DNA of 64,000 nt from an uncultured Eubacteriaceae bacterium (GCA_947167715.1 CAMVJD010000002.1:1-64000); one strand, 5' to 3'; counted from the first letter of the stretch, positions 42,663 to 50,829 are shown. The notes: generated by a model not told the origin, from the letters alone. Program-made: numbers and translations.

Positions 42663-43184
42663 ATGAAAACAAAGACACTTACCTATACCGCCCTTATGAC
42701 GGCGGTCATCTGCATACTTGCGCCCCTTACCGTGCCTATCGGGCCTATACCCATAACGCTTGGGAACCTTGCGGTTTGCCTTTGCGTATACCTGCTTGGT
42801 GTAAAACAGGGCACATTAAGCTATTTTATATATTATCTGCTTGGCTGCTTTGGGCTGCCCGTATTTTCGGGCTATCAGGGCGGGCTTGGCAAGGCGCTTG
42901 GCCCAACGGGCGGCTTTCTTATCGGTTTTTTTGCCCTTGCTGTAATAGGCGGCATATTTATTGAAAAATTTAAAACCAAATATATGCATTTTTTGGGGCT
43001 GCTGCTTGGCGATGCCGCGGTTTATGCCATAGGCGTGCCGTGGTATGCCTTTGTCGCCCACACCGATATGCGCTCGGCATTTATGGCAGCCTGCGCCCCC
43101 TTTATTTTGATAGATATTATAAAAATGCTTTTTGTTTCGCTTATTGCAGGCGAAATAAAAAAAAGAATAAACCCTGTGTCCTGA
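42663..43184 (+). CDS. bioY: Biotin transporter BioY
   Basis: 173 residues, about six transmembrane helices. Family blocks: LTYTALMTAVICILAPLTVPIGPIPITLGNLAVCL, GCFGLPVFSGYQGGLGKALGPTGGFLIGF and GVPWYAFV. BioY is the S component of the ECF biotin importer and binds biotin with high affinity. GAAGGAG precedes the ATG. The BirA box upstream confirms the substrate. No bioMN is next to it. A terminator overlaps the end. Confidence 0.95.
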   Translation: MKTKTLTYTALMTAVICILAPLTVPIGPIPITLGNLAVCLCVYLLGVKQGTLSYFIYYLLGCFGLPVFSGYQGGLGKALGPTGGFLIGFFALAVIGGIFIEKFKTKYMHFLGLLLGDAAVYAIGVPWYAFVAHTDMRSAFMAACAPFILIDIIKMLFVSLIAGEIKKRINPVS

Positions 43185-43317
43185 TCGACGGCACAGGGTT
43201 TTTTAAAGTTATAAAGCAGCCATCTTTAGGAGGAACGGCTGCTTTATAAGGGGGGGATATTATTAAAAAATAAAGGAGAGTGAGTGTAACCAACAGTCCT
43301 AAAACCACCTGAAACAT
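43141..43317 (-). CDS. Possible small hydrophobic peptide downstream of the c-di-GMP riboswitch
   Basis: A 58-codon minus-strand frame starting MFQVVLGLLVTLTLLYFLII, i.e. one hydrophobic helix, then a polar tail. It is the only reading frame that follows the riboswitch and its terminator. Against it: there is no good ribosome binding site at this ATG (a TTG inside the frame, after AGGTGG, and a TTG at 43350 are alternatives), and its last third is antisense to the bioY terminator and gene end. It may be a short toxin-like membrane peptide, a gene remnant, or nothing. Confidence 0.25.
   Translation of the reverse strand: MFQVVLGLLVTLTLLYFLIISPPYKAAVPPKDGCFITLKNPVPSIRTQGLFFFLFRLQ
43170..43205 (+). 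terminator. Terminator of bioY
   Basis: AACCCTGTG pairs with CACAGGGTT followed by TTTTT. A second stem just after (ATAAAGCAGCC with GGCTGCTTTAT, 43211-43247) has no long T run in the plus direction. Confidence 0.82.
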
Positions 43318-43321
43318 AAAC

Positions 43322-43351
43322 AAAAAAAGCTGCTGACTCACAGTCGGCAAC
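43322..43351 (-). terminator. Terminator (expression platform) of the c-di-GMP riboswitch
   Basis: On the minus strand GTTGCCGACT pairs with AGTCAGCAGC (one mismatch, one G-U) around a GTG loop, followed by seven T. It begins about 10 bases after the aptamer. Confidence 0.7.
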
Positions 43352-43361
43352 TAAAACAAAC

Positions 43362-43440
43362 AAATGCAACCGGCTGTCATAGTGTAAACACTTTAGACCC
43401 TTGGCTTTGCGTCCTTATCTTTCAATAAGTTTGCCAACTA
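43362..43440 (-). ncRNA. Cyclic-di-GMP-I (GEMM-I) riboswitch aptamer
   Basis: Read on the minus strand, the conserved GEMM-I blocks come in order: GGCAAAC, a stem capped by the GAAA tetraloop, GGACGCAAAGCC, a short GGG-TCTAAA part, a variable hairpin GTGTTTACAC, then GACAGCCGG. The GAAA loop and its receptor CTAAA are both there. These are the hallmark residues that bind c-di-GMP. A terminator follows. The aptamer is preceded by a perfect promoter. Confidence 0.88.
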
Positions 43441-43458
43441 TTGATTAACTCTGTATAT

Positions 43459-43487
43459 ATAATACACCTATTTTTCTAATTTGTCAA
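43459..43487 (-). promoter_or_regulatory. SigmaA promoter driving the c-di-GMP riboswitch
   Basis: TTGACA (43482-43487) and TATTAT (43459-43464), 17 bases apart on the minus strand, placing the transcript start about 10 bases before the aptamer. Confidence 0.85.
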
Positions 43488-43577
43488 CAAAAAATATAAA
43501 TAAATTTTGACTATTTTTTATTGATTTTTAACTATTTTTTTATTTACAATATATAAATATTAATTATTTTTTTATTT

Positions 43578-43841
43578 TTAGGCATCATCAATGCGTTCCT
43601 TGCAGTAGGGGCAGTAAACATTATACCATATTTTAAGGGACAAAAGGCGGCCGCAATACGGGCAGCGCACCTTTTTTATGCCCCAGATAAGCGAAACGAC
43701 ACAAAGAAATATGCCAAATCCGGCAAGCGGCCACCTTATAAATGCCGTATCGGCAAAATAATTATAGCCCACAGCAAACACGCCAAGTCCGGTAAACAAA
43801 ATAATAAACATTATAAGTCTGTTGATATTTGGATTATACAT
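43578..43841 (-). CDS. Small membrane protein with C-terminal zinc ribbon
   Basis: 87 residues: two hydrophobic helices (LIMFIILFTGLGVFAVGYNYF and WPLAGFGIFLCVVSLIWGI) and a C-terminal ribbon with CPYCGRLL and CPYCKERI. Function unknown. It ends the minus-strand run of three genes with the two export-family proteins, nine bases after the first. Confidence 0.65.
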   Translation of the reverse strand: MYNPNINRLIMFIILFTGLGVFAVGYNYFADTAFIRWPLAGFGIFLCVVSLIWGIKKVRCPYCGRLLSLKIWYNVYCPYCKERIDDA

Positions 43842-43850
43842 AATTAAACC

Positions 43851-44360
43851 TTAAGACAAAGCATTTATAATAAACGGTATTCCATAGCCCAAAATGCTCA
43901 TTATCATCAGCGCAAGCATTATACCCAAAAATATCGCGGGTACGGCTTTTTTAAGCTTTATATCCATAAGCGCCGCAATAAGTGCGCCCGTCCATGCGCC
44001 TGTGCCGGGCAGGGGTATGCCCACAAAAAGCAAAAGGCCGAGAAATTCGTACTTTTGTATCTGCTCGCTTTTGCCCATAGCCTTTGCCTCCAGCTTTTCC
44101 ACCATAGGTCTGAAGAGCTTTGTTTTTTTCAGCCTGTCAAATATGGGTGTTATAAAAAGCAGTATAAAGGGTATGGGGATAATATTTCCCAAAAGACAGA
44201 TAAGCGCCGCCCTTATATAATCTACCTGCAAAAATGATGCCGCAAGTATGCCGCCCCTAAGCTCCAAAAGCGGCAGCATAGATATAAAAAACACCACGCC
44301 CTCGGGCGAAAGACCCAAGCTATTCAAAAAACCAATTGTACTTTGTACCAAATGTTCCAT
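43851..44360 (-). CDS. Small multidrug export family membrane protein (COG2426-like), copy 1
   Basis: 169 residues, four or five helices. Typical blocks: FFISMLPLLELRGGILAASFL, LICLLGNIIPIPFILLFITPIFDRLKK, LLLFVGIPLPGTGAWTGALIAALM. The family is annotated as putative small multidrug export protein; the actual substrate is not established. A paralogue lies 22 bases upstream. Confidence 0.82.
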   Translation of the reverse strand: MEHLVQSTIGFLNSLGLSPEGVVFFISMLPLLELRGGILAASFLQVDYIRAALICLLGNIIPIPFILLFITPIFDRLKKTKLFRPMVEKLEAKAMGKSEQIQKYEFLGLLLFVGIPLPGTGAWTGALIAALMDIKLKKAVPAIFLGIMLALMIMSILGYGIPFIINALS

Positions 44361-44382
44361 AATTTTAATTCTCCATTTAATT

Positions 44383-44862
44383 TTAAAAGGCGCTTACTAT
44401 TGCCGCCATTATGCAGCCCGAAAGCAGCATACCGCAAACCACCGCAGTAATTGCCCGTTTTACAGTCATATTTGATATAGAGGCGATAAATGTACCCATA
44501 TATGCCCCCGTTCCCGGCAGAGGAAGCGCAATAAACAGCACTATCCCGACAAAGCCGTATTTTTTTATAAGCGCATCACGGCTCCCCGCCTTTTGTTCAA
44601 GCGCGTTAATGGCGTTTTCAAAAATATGCTTTCTTTTAAAAACGTCCTTTAAATGCCGCCCGAATGTAAAAATAAAGGGCACGGGTATAAAGTTGCCGAG
44701 TACGCAGTAAAAGACCGCCTTAAATACGGGTATCCGCAAAAAATAGCTCGCAGTCATACCGCCCCTTATGCCAAACATAGGCAGTATTGATATTATTATC
44801 AGCGTCAGGCCGTCGGGCAGACCGCGCAGCCGCTCTATGATCTGCAAAATGCTTTCTTTCAT
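44383..44862 (-). CDS. Small multidrug export family membrane protein (COG2426-like), copy 2
   Basis: 159 residues, paralogous to the next gene: TLIIISILPMFGIRGGMTASYFL, VFYCVLGNFIPVPFIFTFGRHLK and IVLFIALPLPGTGAYMGTFIAS. The conserved GTGA and Arg-Gly-Gly positions match copy 1. The pair suggests a local duplication and perhaps a hetero-oligomer (inference). Confidence 0.82.
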   Translation of the reverse strand: MKESILQIIERLRGLPDGLTLIIISILPMFGIRGGMTASYFLRIPVFKAVFYCVLGNFIPVPFIFTFGRHLKDVFKRKHIFENAINALEQKAGSRDALIKKYGFVGIVLFIALPLPGTGAYMGTFIASISNMTVKRAITAVVCGMLLSGCIMAAIVSAF

Positions 44863-44945
44863 AGCAACATCCCTTATTGTAAGTGAACTACAAGAAAATA
44901 TTATAACACACCAAAATTATATTGTCCACACTTTTTTATTCATCC

Positions 44946-45956
44946 TTATATCATTCCTATATGTCTGAAAAGGGCTATCGTAAAAAACATGGTAAAAATA
45001 GAAAGCAAACTTGTCCACACAACCAGCTGTCTTGCCAGCTCACCGTGGCTGTTCATCTCCTCCGCCATGATTGCCGAGGCCACCGCAACGGGCGAGCAGT
45101 AAAGCGCAATAAGCGCGGGCATTTCAACACTTGAAACGCTAAGGCCTATGCCCGTTTTGGACAGCAGTATAAGCCCGCCTATGCAGATAAGCGGCGTAAG
45201 CACCAATCTCCACGCCGTCCCGAATGCAATATCCCTTGCAAGCGAGCGCACCGCCGAAAACTTGAACTGTCCGCCCAGAACCAGCAGCGCCAGCGGAGAT
45301 GCCATACTGCCTATGCTTTTTATCGCTTTGTACAAAAACGGCAGCTGATTTTGTATGGTAAACACATATTCGCCGTTTTTAACGGGCATTTTGCTTCTTA
45401 TCAAAAGCGTTATTATACCCAGCAAAACACCGATAATAAGCGGATTTTTAGCTATCCCCTTTAAAATTTTCTTTATATCTATGCCCTTTTTGCTGTCATC
45501 GCCGAAAACGGTAAGGCAAACAACGGCAAGTATATTAAAAATAGGGATACTGAACGCGGATATCACCGCCGCCGCGGCCACCGACTCCACCCCGCCCATG
45601 GCATCGGCAAGGGTAACGCCTATTATTGCAAAGTTGCTGCGAAAGCTGCATTGCAGCAAAGCGCCGCGCTTTTTATTGTCCCTTGTATAAAGGCAAACAC
45701 AGACCAGCGCCACAGCAAAAACCGCCAGTATAAGCACCATAGCATAAAAAACAAGCGGCCAGTTCACCGACCCGAAGCCCTCCACGGAATAGATATTATA
45801 AAACAAATATACCGGCAGCGCCACTCTGAACACGGTCTTGTTTGCCGTTTTTAAAAACTGTGCATCAAAAAAGCCCGTCTGTCCCAGCACATAGCCCAAA
45901 ATTATGGTAATAATTACGGGCAGTACCGAATTTGCCGCAAAAACAAAAGTATTCAT
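44946..45956 (-). CDS. AEC (auxin efflux carrier) family transporter
   Basis: 336 residues, about ten helices in two halves, of the AEC/MdcF-like family that moves organic acids or similar solutes. Blocks: LPVIITIILGYVLGQTGFFDAQFLKTANKTVFRVALPVYLF, then QCSFRSNFAIIGVTLADAMGG, and the second half with NPLIIGVLLG and CSPVAVASAIMAEEMNS. The ATG at 45956 has AAGGAGAATTGGT upstream; the in-frame start 12 codons earlier has none. Substrate unknown. Confidence 0.88.
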   Translation of the reverse strand: MNTFVFAANSVLPVIITIILGYVLGQTGFFDAQFLKTANKTVFRVALPVYLFYNIYSVEGFGSVNWPLVFYAMVLILAVFAVALVCVCLYTRDNKKRGALLQCSFRSNFAIIGVTLADAMGGVESVAAAAVISAFSIPIFNILAVVCLTVFGDDSKKGIDIKKILKGIAKNPLIIGVLLGIITLLIRSKMPVKNGEYVFTIQNQLPFLYKAIKSIGSMASPLALLVLGGQFKFSAVRSLARDIAFGTAWRLVLTPLICIGGLILLSKTGIGLSVSSVEMPALIALYCSPVAVASAIMAEEMNSHGELARQLVVWTSLLSIFTMFFTIALFRHIGMI

Positions 45957-46030
45957 ACCAATTCTCCTTTTATATGCATTTTCACAAACCATTATATCTC
46001 ATATTTTTTTATAATACAAGTATATTTTAC

Positions 46031-46068
46031 AAATATCCGCATCAAGCTTAAACAGCGGATATTGGCGC
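46031..46068. terminator. Hairpin in the AEC-spoIIA gap
   Basis: AATATCCGC (46032-46040) pairs with GCGGATATT (46055-46063), followed by GGCGCTTTTTG. It lies between divergent genes, so it is either a leader structure or a remnant terminator. I could not identify a convincing sigma-H promoter for spoIIA nearby. Confidence 0.45.
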
Positions 46069-46157
46069 TTTTTGTTATATAAAAACAGTTGATTTTCAAT
46101 ACAAAGGGGCGTATCATTATAAATGGAAATATTTGGTAAAACGAAAGGAGAAGTATT

Positions 46158-46520
46158 ATGGATATAAACTGCAAAAAAGACGGCACCACCCTGCTTGTAT
46201 CTCTTTCGGGGGATATTGACCACCACACCGCGCAGGAAATAAGTGACGGCATAGCAAGAAGCTTCAGACACTCACATTGTAAAAATATAGTAATTGATTT
46301 TACAGATGTAAATTTTATGGACAGCTCGGGCATAGGTATGCTTATAGGGCGCTACAAGGAAACGGAGATATTCGGCGGCTCGCTTGCGGCGGTTTCCGTA
46401 AGCGGCGAGCTTATGAAGATATTCAGGCTTTCGGGGCTGAATAAAATAATAGACTGCTACGACAATGCAAGGCTTGCGCTGTCGGCGCTGAAAGGAGATA
46501 TCTATGAAAAACAAATTTGA
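46158..46520 (+). CDS. spoIIAA: Anti-sigma F factor antagonist SpoIIAA
   Basis: 120 residues of STAS fold. The phosphorylated Ser sits in the conserved TDVNFMDSSGIGMLIGRYK. Unphosphorylated SpoIIAA frees sigma-F from SpoIIAB in the forespore. AAGGAGAAG precedes the ATG. It overlaps spoIIAB by 17 bases. Confidence 0.95.
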   Translation: MDINCKKDGTTLLVSLSGDIDHHTAQEISDGIARSFRHSHCKNIVIDFTDVNFMDSSGIGMLIGRYKETEIFGGSLAAVSVSGELMKIFRLSGLNKIIDCYDNARLALSALKGDIYEKQI

Positions 46521-46926
46521 GATAGAATTTTCGGCGCTTTCCCAAAACGAGGCCTTTGCAAGAATGTGTATAGTTTCGTTTCTTTTGCCCCGCGACCCCA
46601 CCGTGGGCGAGATAAACGATATAAAAACCGCCGTTTCCGAGGCTGTAACAAACTGTATAATACACGGCTATTGCGGGCGCAGCGACGGCACGGTAAAAAT
46701 GTGTGCTTCGCTTGACGAAAACGACCTTTACATAGAGATAAGCGACAGCGGCTGCGGCATAGAGGATATAGAGGCCGCAAGAAAGCCGCTTTTTACCACC
46801 AAGCCCGAATGTGAGCGCTCGGGCATGGGGTTTACGGTAATGGAGGCCTTTATGGACACCCTTGCCGTGCGCTCCGAGAAAAATATCGGCACAAAGGTCA
46901 TTATGACAAAAAAATTGAGGGGATAA
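46504..46926 (+). CDS. spoIIAB: Anti-sigma F factor SpoIIAB (serine kinase)
   Basis: 140 residues of GHKL ATPase fold: N box EAVTNCIIHGYCGR, G1 box SDSGCGIED and G2 region SGMGFTVMEAFMD. It binds sigma-F and phosphorylates SpoIIAA. Genes are coupled on both sides: a 17-base overlap before and one base to sigF after. Confidence 0.95.
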   Translation: MKNKFEIEFSALSQNEAFARMCIVSFLLPRDPTVGEINDIKTAVSEAVTNCIIHGYCGRSDGTVKMCASLDENDLYIEISDSGCGIEDIEAARKPLFTTKPECERSGMGFTVMEAFMDTLAVRSEKNIGTKVIMTKKLRG

Positions 46927-46927
46927 A

Positions 46928-47629
46928 ATGCGCGAGTTGATAATAAAGGCACAAAACGGCGACAAAGCGGCGCAGGAACAGCTTGTTGCCGATAACGCCC
47001 GCTTGGTTTGGAGCATTGTAATACGCTTTTTAAACCGCGGCTGCGAAAAGGACGATCTGTTTCAAATAGGTAATATCGGGCTTATCAAGGCTATAATGCG
47101 CTTTGATGTAAATTTTGGCGTAAAGTTTTCTACCTATGCCGTACCGATGATAATAGGCGAAATAAGACGTTTTTTGCGCGATGACGGTATTATAAAAGTA
47201 TCACGCTCGTTAAAGGAGACCTCTGCAAAAATACTGTCTGCAAGCGAGGTTTTTGAAAAAGACAACGGCCGCTCTCCCACCATAGGCGAGCTTTCAAAAA
47301 TACTCGATATCAGCCCGGAGCAGGTAACGCAGGCAAGCGACATTCCAAACAGCGTATTATCTCTTAACGAATTGATAGGCAGCGACAGCACGACCGAGCG
47401 CGGCGAATTACACCGCGACGAAAAAAACGATGCGCAGTCCATTGCGGAAAGCCTTGAACTTAAGCTTGCCATAGCCGCCCTTGACGAGCGCGAGCAAAAA
47501 ATAGTCAAGCTGCGCTATTATATGGATAAAACACAGGTGCAAACCGCAAAAATACTGGGTATCTCACAGGTACAGGTATCAAGGCTCGAAAAAAAGCTTT
47601 TGGCAAAAATAAGGCGGGAAATATCTTAA
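46928..47629 (+). CDS. sigF: RNA polymerase sporulation sigma factor SigF
   Basis: 233 residues. Region 2 (LVWSIVIRFLNRGCEKDDLFQIGNIGLIKAI, FSTYAVPMIIGEIRRFLRDD), region 3 (GRSPTIGELSKILDIS) and region 4 with the helix-turn-helix TAKILGISQVQVSRLEKK. It is the first forespore sigma factor. It closes the operon; no spoVA genes follow. A terminator stands 140 bases downstream. Confidence 0.95.
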   Translation: MRELIIKAQNGDKAAQEQLVADNARLVWSIVIRFLNRGCEKDDLFQIGNIGLIKAIMRFDVNFGVKFSTYAVPMIIGEIRRFLRDDGIIKVSRSLKETSAKILSASEVFEKDNGRSPTIGELSKILDISPEQVTQASDIPNSVLSLNELIGSDSTTERGELHRDEKNDAQSIAESLELKLAIAALDEREQKIVKLRYYMDKTQVQTAKILGISQVQVSRLEKKLLAKIRREIS

Positions 47630-47766
47630 ACGATGCAAAAAGGAACCTTGACATTTATCCTTTGATATTCCTTAAGTTGATGACATTGGGGGATTATATG
47701 AAATCAACATATTTAGTGTGGGACAGATGTCTGACCCCCGGCCCCTTGAAAAATCAGCGGCATTTT

Positions 47767-47805
47767 GCGCCGCAAGGATAATGACGATCCTTGCGGCGCC
47801 TTTTT
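47767..47805 (+). terminator. Terminator downstream of spoIIA
   Basis: A perfect 13-bp stem GCGCCGCAAGGAT/ATCCTTGCGGCGC followed by TTTTT. Confidence 0.9.
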
Positions 47806-47899
47806 ATTTGTATATCATACACATTTCCGAAAATTTCAGGAACCTCAAAACACGGAATTATTGACACAGACAGTATTTAATTATATAATCGATATATAG

Positions 47900-47998
47900 C
47901 CTTTAAAGGACAGAAAACTGTTTGCAGCCGAGCTTGATTTGCTGACGGAACGGTTAAAAACCGATATTTCGGACACGGCATTATTGGATTATTTTTAA
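47900..47998 (+). pseudogene. Short gene remnant
   Basis: After a stop at 47897-47899 an open stretch of 32 codons reads as coding-like amphipathic sequence (KDRKLFAAELDLLTERLKTDI, split here: LFAAELDLLTER, TALLDYF) and ends in TAA. There is no start or ribosome binding site. It looks like the C-terminal remains of a lost gene; the family is not recognised. Confidence 0.3.
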
Positions 47999-48006
47999 TC
48001 CGACAA

Positions 48007-48417
48007 ATGTTGCAGATTTTGAGCGGACGGACACATAGGTCCGTCCCTACAACAAATGATTTAACATATCACCGTTTTGTAGGGAACGACCTGTGTGTCG
48101 TTCCGTTGCCTCTTAATTATGAAAATAATAATATCCCGGAAAGCAGAAGAAAAGAAGATATACAGGAATTGATCTCAATCATAAATAAATTAAAGTTAAT
48201 AAAAATTAAAAAGGAGGAAAACACAAGAGATAATGATTATATTGATATTACTTTTTGTTGTGATGAAAAAGGTGTTTTCTATCATGTTAATATAATAGGC
48301 AGGTACTTATATTTTCATCCAAAAGGCTATGATAGTCAGTATACTTCATTTTATATAACAGATAAAACGCAGTATGAAGAATTAATAAGTTATCTAAACC
48401 ATACAGGAAATGAATAG
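48007..48417 (+). CDS. Hypothetical protein, probably 5'-truncated; N-terminus encoded by the 86-bp repeat
   Basis: 136 codons from the ATG at 48007. The first 33 residues come from the 86-bp repeat, while the rest (from about residue 35, DIQELISIINKLKLIKIKKEE, then DITFCCDEKGVFYHVN and FYITDKTQYEEL, shown in pieces) looks like a genuine small globular protein of unknown family. The ATG has no ribosome binding site. I think the repeat has replaced or cut off the true start, so this is probably a broken gene, though a chimeric protein is possible. Confidence 0.35.
   Translation: MLQILSGRTHRSVPTTNDLTYHRFVGNDLCVVPLPLNYENNNIPESRRKEDIQELISIINKLKLIKIKKEENTRDNDYIDITFCCDEKGVFYHVNIIGRYLYFHPKGYDSQYTSFYITDKTQYEELISYLNHTGNE
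48021..48106. repeat. 86-bp palindromic element, copy 2 (inverted)
   Basis: The reverse complement of this copy matches copy 1 at 6545-6630 at nearly every base, including the two hairpins and the terminal inverted repeats. It forms the 5' part of the reading frame at 48007. Confidence 0.85.
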
Positions 48418-48492
48418 GTGCATACAAAGGACGTTTTATGTATGGGGCGCCCCTGTTCCTTTATATGTGATTAAAAACAAGGAGATAAGTAC

Positions 48493-49860
48493 ATGAGAAA
48501 AAATTTTGCATTATTGCTGTCTATTATGATGCTTACAGGCTGCGGAGGGCCTGTTTCGGATGCAGACAGCGAAAATGTATCCATTACCGAAAACACGGAT
48601 ACTCAAAAAAACATTTATGCAGAGGATGCGCAGCAGTTGGTTTACGCCGTTGAAGCCGCTCACCCTGCCTTTATTATGGACGGTATGCTGCCCGAGGGGT
48701 ACGAAGATGCCAAGGCAAAGTTTTTGGAAACATCAAAAACCGTTGAAAAGCTTGACGATTTTGAGATCTTCGCAAACATTTATCTGAATTCTTTAAAAGA
48801 TATACATACATCCCTTTTAAAACTTGCTACACCCGAGGAAGAAAGCACTCTGATGAATTTAAGGCGTTACCAGCTTGACATAAAATACATTGAGCAAGAC
48901 GGCAAACTTCTGCTGACAGACGAAAAACATATACCCGTCGGAGGCGAAATAATTTCCGTTGGCGGCATTGACTGCGAAACCATATTTAAAACCGTGGAAG
49001 AAATGTTCCCGATAGAAAACAGCGCCGCAGAAAGTTTCTACCGCAGAAACCACTCTCTTTCCCGCGAAATACTGCGTCTCAGCGGCTGTGATGTAAGCGG
49101 TGATACTGTTGAGATAGCGTGTACCGACGGAACAAAACAAGTTGCTTTTTACGACTGCTACGAAAATTCGGATATCCCCGAAGAGGAGACCAAAACCGCA
49201 GATATAAGAATGATAAATGACATAATGTATGTCAATATAAATACTTTCCGTACAAAGGATGATGATTATATCAAGGCTCTTGAGCAAGTGCGGGATTTTG
49301 CCAATAACGGCGGTGGAAAAGTAATTGTTGATGTAAGAGACAACCGCGGCGGAAAGGGAGATTTCCTAAAAGATATGGTAAGGGCTTTTAATATGAATAT
49401 GCCCACAGGAAGATATATTTGCAGGCACAGCAAAGACGAATGGGAAAGCGAAAAAAAAGATTTAAAAGCTGCTTTGGAGGATAAAACCTTTACGGATAAT
49501 CCCGGAACATTAAGTACGGCAAAAGCAAACCCCAATGTAGATATGGTCGTATTATGCAATGCAAATTCCGCAAGTGCTTCGGTAATGATGTGTGCGGGTA
49601 TACAAGACGGCAAGCTGGGTAAGGTCATTGGCATACCCCCGTACAATTCCCCCTCATTTTTTATGGACAGCGTAGAATACGAGCTTCCCAATACCGGAAT
49701 AATTGCCCGAATTTCAAGCGGTTATGTATTCAGGGCGGACGAAACCGCAGACCAAAGGCTAATGACCCCGGATATTGTGCTTGACCTTAAATACAGTCGG
49801 GGCGAAGAAATGATAAAATATGCAGTTGAAGAATATTTTCACGAGGAATACACACAATGA
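48493..49860 (+). CDS. Secreted lipoprotein of the S41 (tail-specific protease-like) peptidase family
   Basis: 455 residues. The lipobox LTGC (Cys at about 17) follows a short signal, so it is a lipoprotein on the outer face. The C-terminal half is an S41 peptidase domain: KVIVDVRDNRGGKGDFL near 276, then CNANSASASVMMCAG with the likely catalytic Ser, and MTPDIVLDLKY at the end. A PDZ-like stretch precedes it (GGEIISVGGIDCETI). The Lys of the usual catalytic dyad is not obvious, so activity is uncertain. AAGGAGATAAGT precedes the ATG. The next gene overlaps by four bases. Confidence 0.8.
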   Translation: MRKNFALLLSIMMLTGCGGPVSDADSENVSITENTDTQKNIYAEDAQQLVYAVEAAHPAFIMDGMLPEGYEDAKAKFLETSKTVEKLDDFEIFANIYLNSLKDIHTSLLKLATPEEESTLMNLRRYQLDIKYIEQDGKLLLTDEKHIPVGGEIISVGGIDCETIFKTVEEMFPIENSAAESFYRRNHSLSREILRLSGCDVSGDTVEIACTDGTKQVAFYDCYENSDIPEEETKTADIRMINDIMYVNINTFRTKDDDYIKALEQVRDFANNGGGKVIVDVRDNRGGKGDFLKDMVRAFNMNMPTGRYICRHSKDEWESEKKDLKAALEDKTFTDNPGTLSTAKANPNVDMVVLCNANSASASVMMCAGIQDGKLGKVIGIPPYNSPSFFMDSVEYELPNTGIIARISSGYVFRADETADQRLMTPDIVLDLKYSRGEEMIKYAVEEYFHEEYTQ

Positions 49861-50657
49861 GCGGTAAAAGAGAAACAAACCTGACAAATGTTGCAGCAAA
49901 CTACAGCTTCAACAACACCTTGACTCATCACTCGGAAAGGCCGCAGGGACCCGAATACCTAAACACGGATTACGAAAAAAGTTCGTCGGCAACGCGGGAT
50001 TTCTGCGGAGCAATAATGCTGTTTGCGGTGCGTTTTGCTATTGTGATGATAACGGAAAAATGTCTTGAAATAAAATCAAGGCTGTTTCCTGACATTTTTA
50101 CCGCCTTTTGTCTTGCTTGCGTGCTTTATTTATTTTGCTTTAAAAAACACAAAGCCGTTTTTGCAGCATTGACATTTTCTGTAAGCTTTATTGTGATGTA
50201 TCTGTTTAACTGGGCTTTTGACAGGCTTCAAGAAATGACAAATGTATTTTATTGGGAGATAGAATCACTGCAAATACACGAAGTCCCCTACCGTATAGGA
50301 CGGCTGCTGTTGGGCTTTGTTTTTGTATTATTATTTACAAAAAAATACAACAGGATGAACGACAATTCAAATAAAAATGTTTACACTCCCGAAGAAACAG
50401 CAGCCTATAGGCTTACCTGCGCAATTTTTATGCTTGCACCGTTTTGTACGCTTTTGGGGCTGTTTGTAAAACTGACAAATATTGGGATATTTGTTTTTGT
50501 TTACAGCTTTATTTGTATTATTGCAATACTTTTGATACTGACTAAAATATTGCTTGGTTTAAAAAGTTCATTCAGACTTGATGACCGCTATGGCATTGCT
50601 GCATTTGTGTTTGCCCTGCTTTCCGTGTATGAGATAATTTACACGGCACTTTTATAA
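49857..50657 (+). CDS. Hypothetical multi-pass membrane protein
   Basis: 266 residues. The first 50 residues are soluble; then about six helices (for example FCGAIMLFAVRFAIVMITE, IFTAFCLACVLYLFCF, AVFAALTFSVSFIVMYLF). No family is recognised. Its ATG overlaps the stop of the S41 lipoprotein, so the two are translated together and may work as a secreted peptidase and a membrane partner. Confidence 0.65.
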   Translation: MSGKRETNLTNVAANYSFNNTLTHHSERPQGPEYLNTDYEKSSSATRDFCGAIMLFAVRFAIVMITEKCLEIKSRLFPDIFTAFCLACVLYLFCFKKHKAVFAALTFSVSFIVMYLFNWAFDRLQEMTNVFYWEIESLQIHEVPYRIGRLLLGFVFVLLFTKKYNRMNDNSNKNVYTPEETAAYRLTCAIFMLAPFCTLLGLFVKLTNIGIFVFVYSFICIIAILLILTKILLGLKSSFRLDDRYGIAAFVFALLSVYEIIYTALL

Positions 50658-50721
50658 TTTTGCGCCAAGTCATACAAGGCAAGTTTTTTTTGTATGCGTT
50701 GATATAATTTAAAACTATTGC

Positions 50722-50754
50722 AAAAAACAGCAGTCACCCCTGCTGTTTTTTTAT
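50722..50754 (+). terminator. Terminator before carB
   Basis: AAAAAACAGCAG and CTGCTGTTTTTTT around a TCACCC loop; ends the S41/membrane protein transcript. Confidence 0.88.
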
Positions 50755-50823
50755 ACGAAAAAAATAATATAATTTAATAAAAATTTTACAAAACTTTGTA
50801 TGGTAATTTGTCGAAAATAATGT

Positions 50824-50829
50824 TATAAT
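50824..50829 (+). promoter_or_regulatory. Possible carB promoter (-10)
   Basis: TATAAT with a TG motif in front (TGTTATAAT), so an extended -10; no good -35 is present. TGTCGAA at 50809-50815 equals the Spo0A core box but is a seven-base match only and may be chance. Confidence 0.45.

Larger units (their letters stand above)
47630..48006. other. Gap after sigF
   Basis: Contains a terminator at 47767-47805 and a 32-codon gene remnant at 47900-47998, both listed. A 27-codon frame after GGGGG-ATT-AT-ATG at 47698 overlaps the terminator and is not believable as a gene. Nothing else is seen. Confidence 0.5.

Noticed and set aside
43211..43247. Second stem after bioY as a separate regulatory RNA
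   Set aside because: A simple 11-bp inverted repeat near two other terminators; no conserved RNA motif seen.
46423..47016. A 197-codon minus-strand frame across spoIIAB and sigF
   Set aside because: Antisense to certain genes; composition reflects the opposite strand codon pattern.
47698..47781. 27-codon frame after GGGGG near 47698
   Set aside because: It runs into the terminator stem after spoIIA and has no similarity to anything I recognise.
50809..50815. Spo0A core box TGTCGAA upstream of carB
   Set aside because: A single seven-base match in an AT-rich promoter region is expected by chance; carB is not a known sporulation target.
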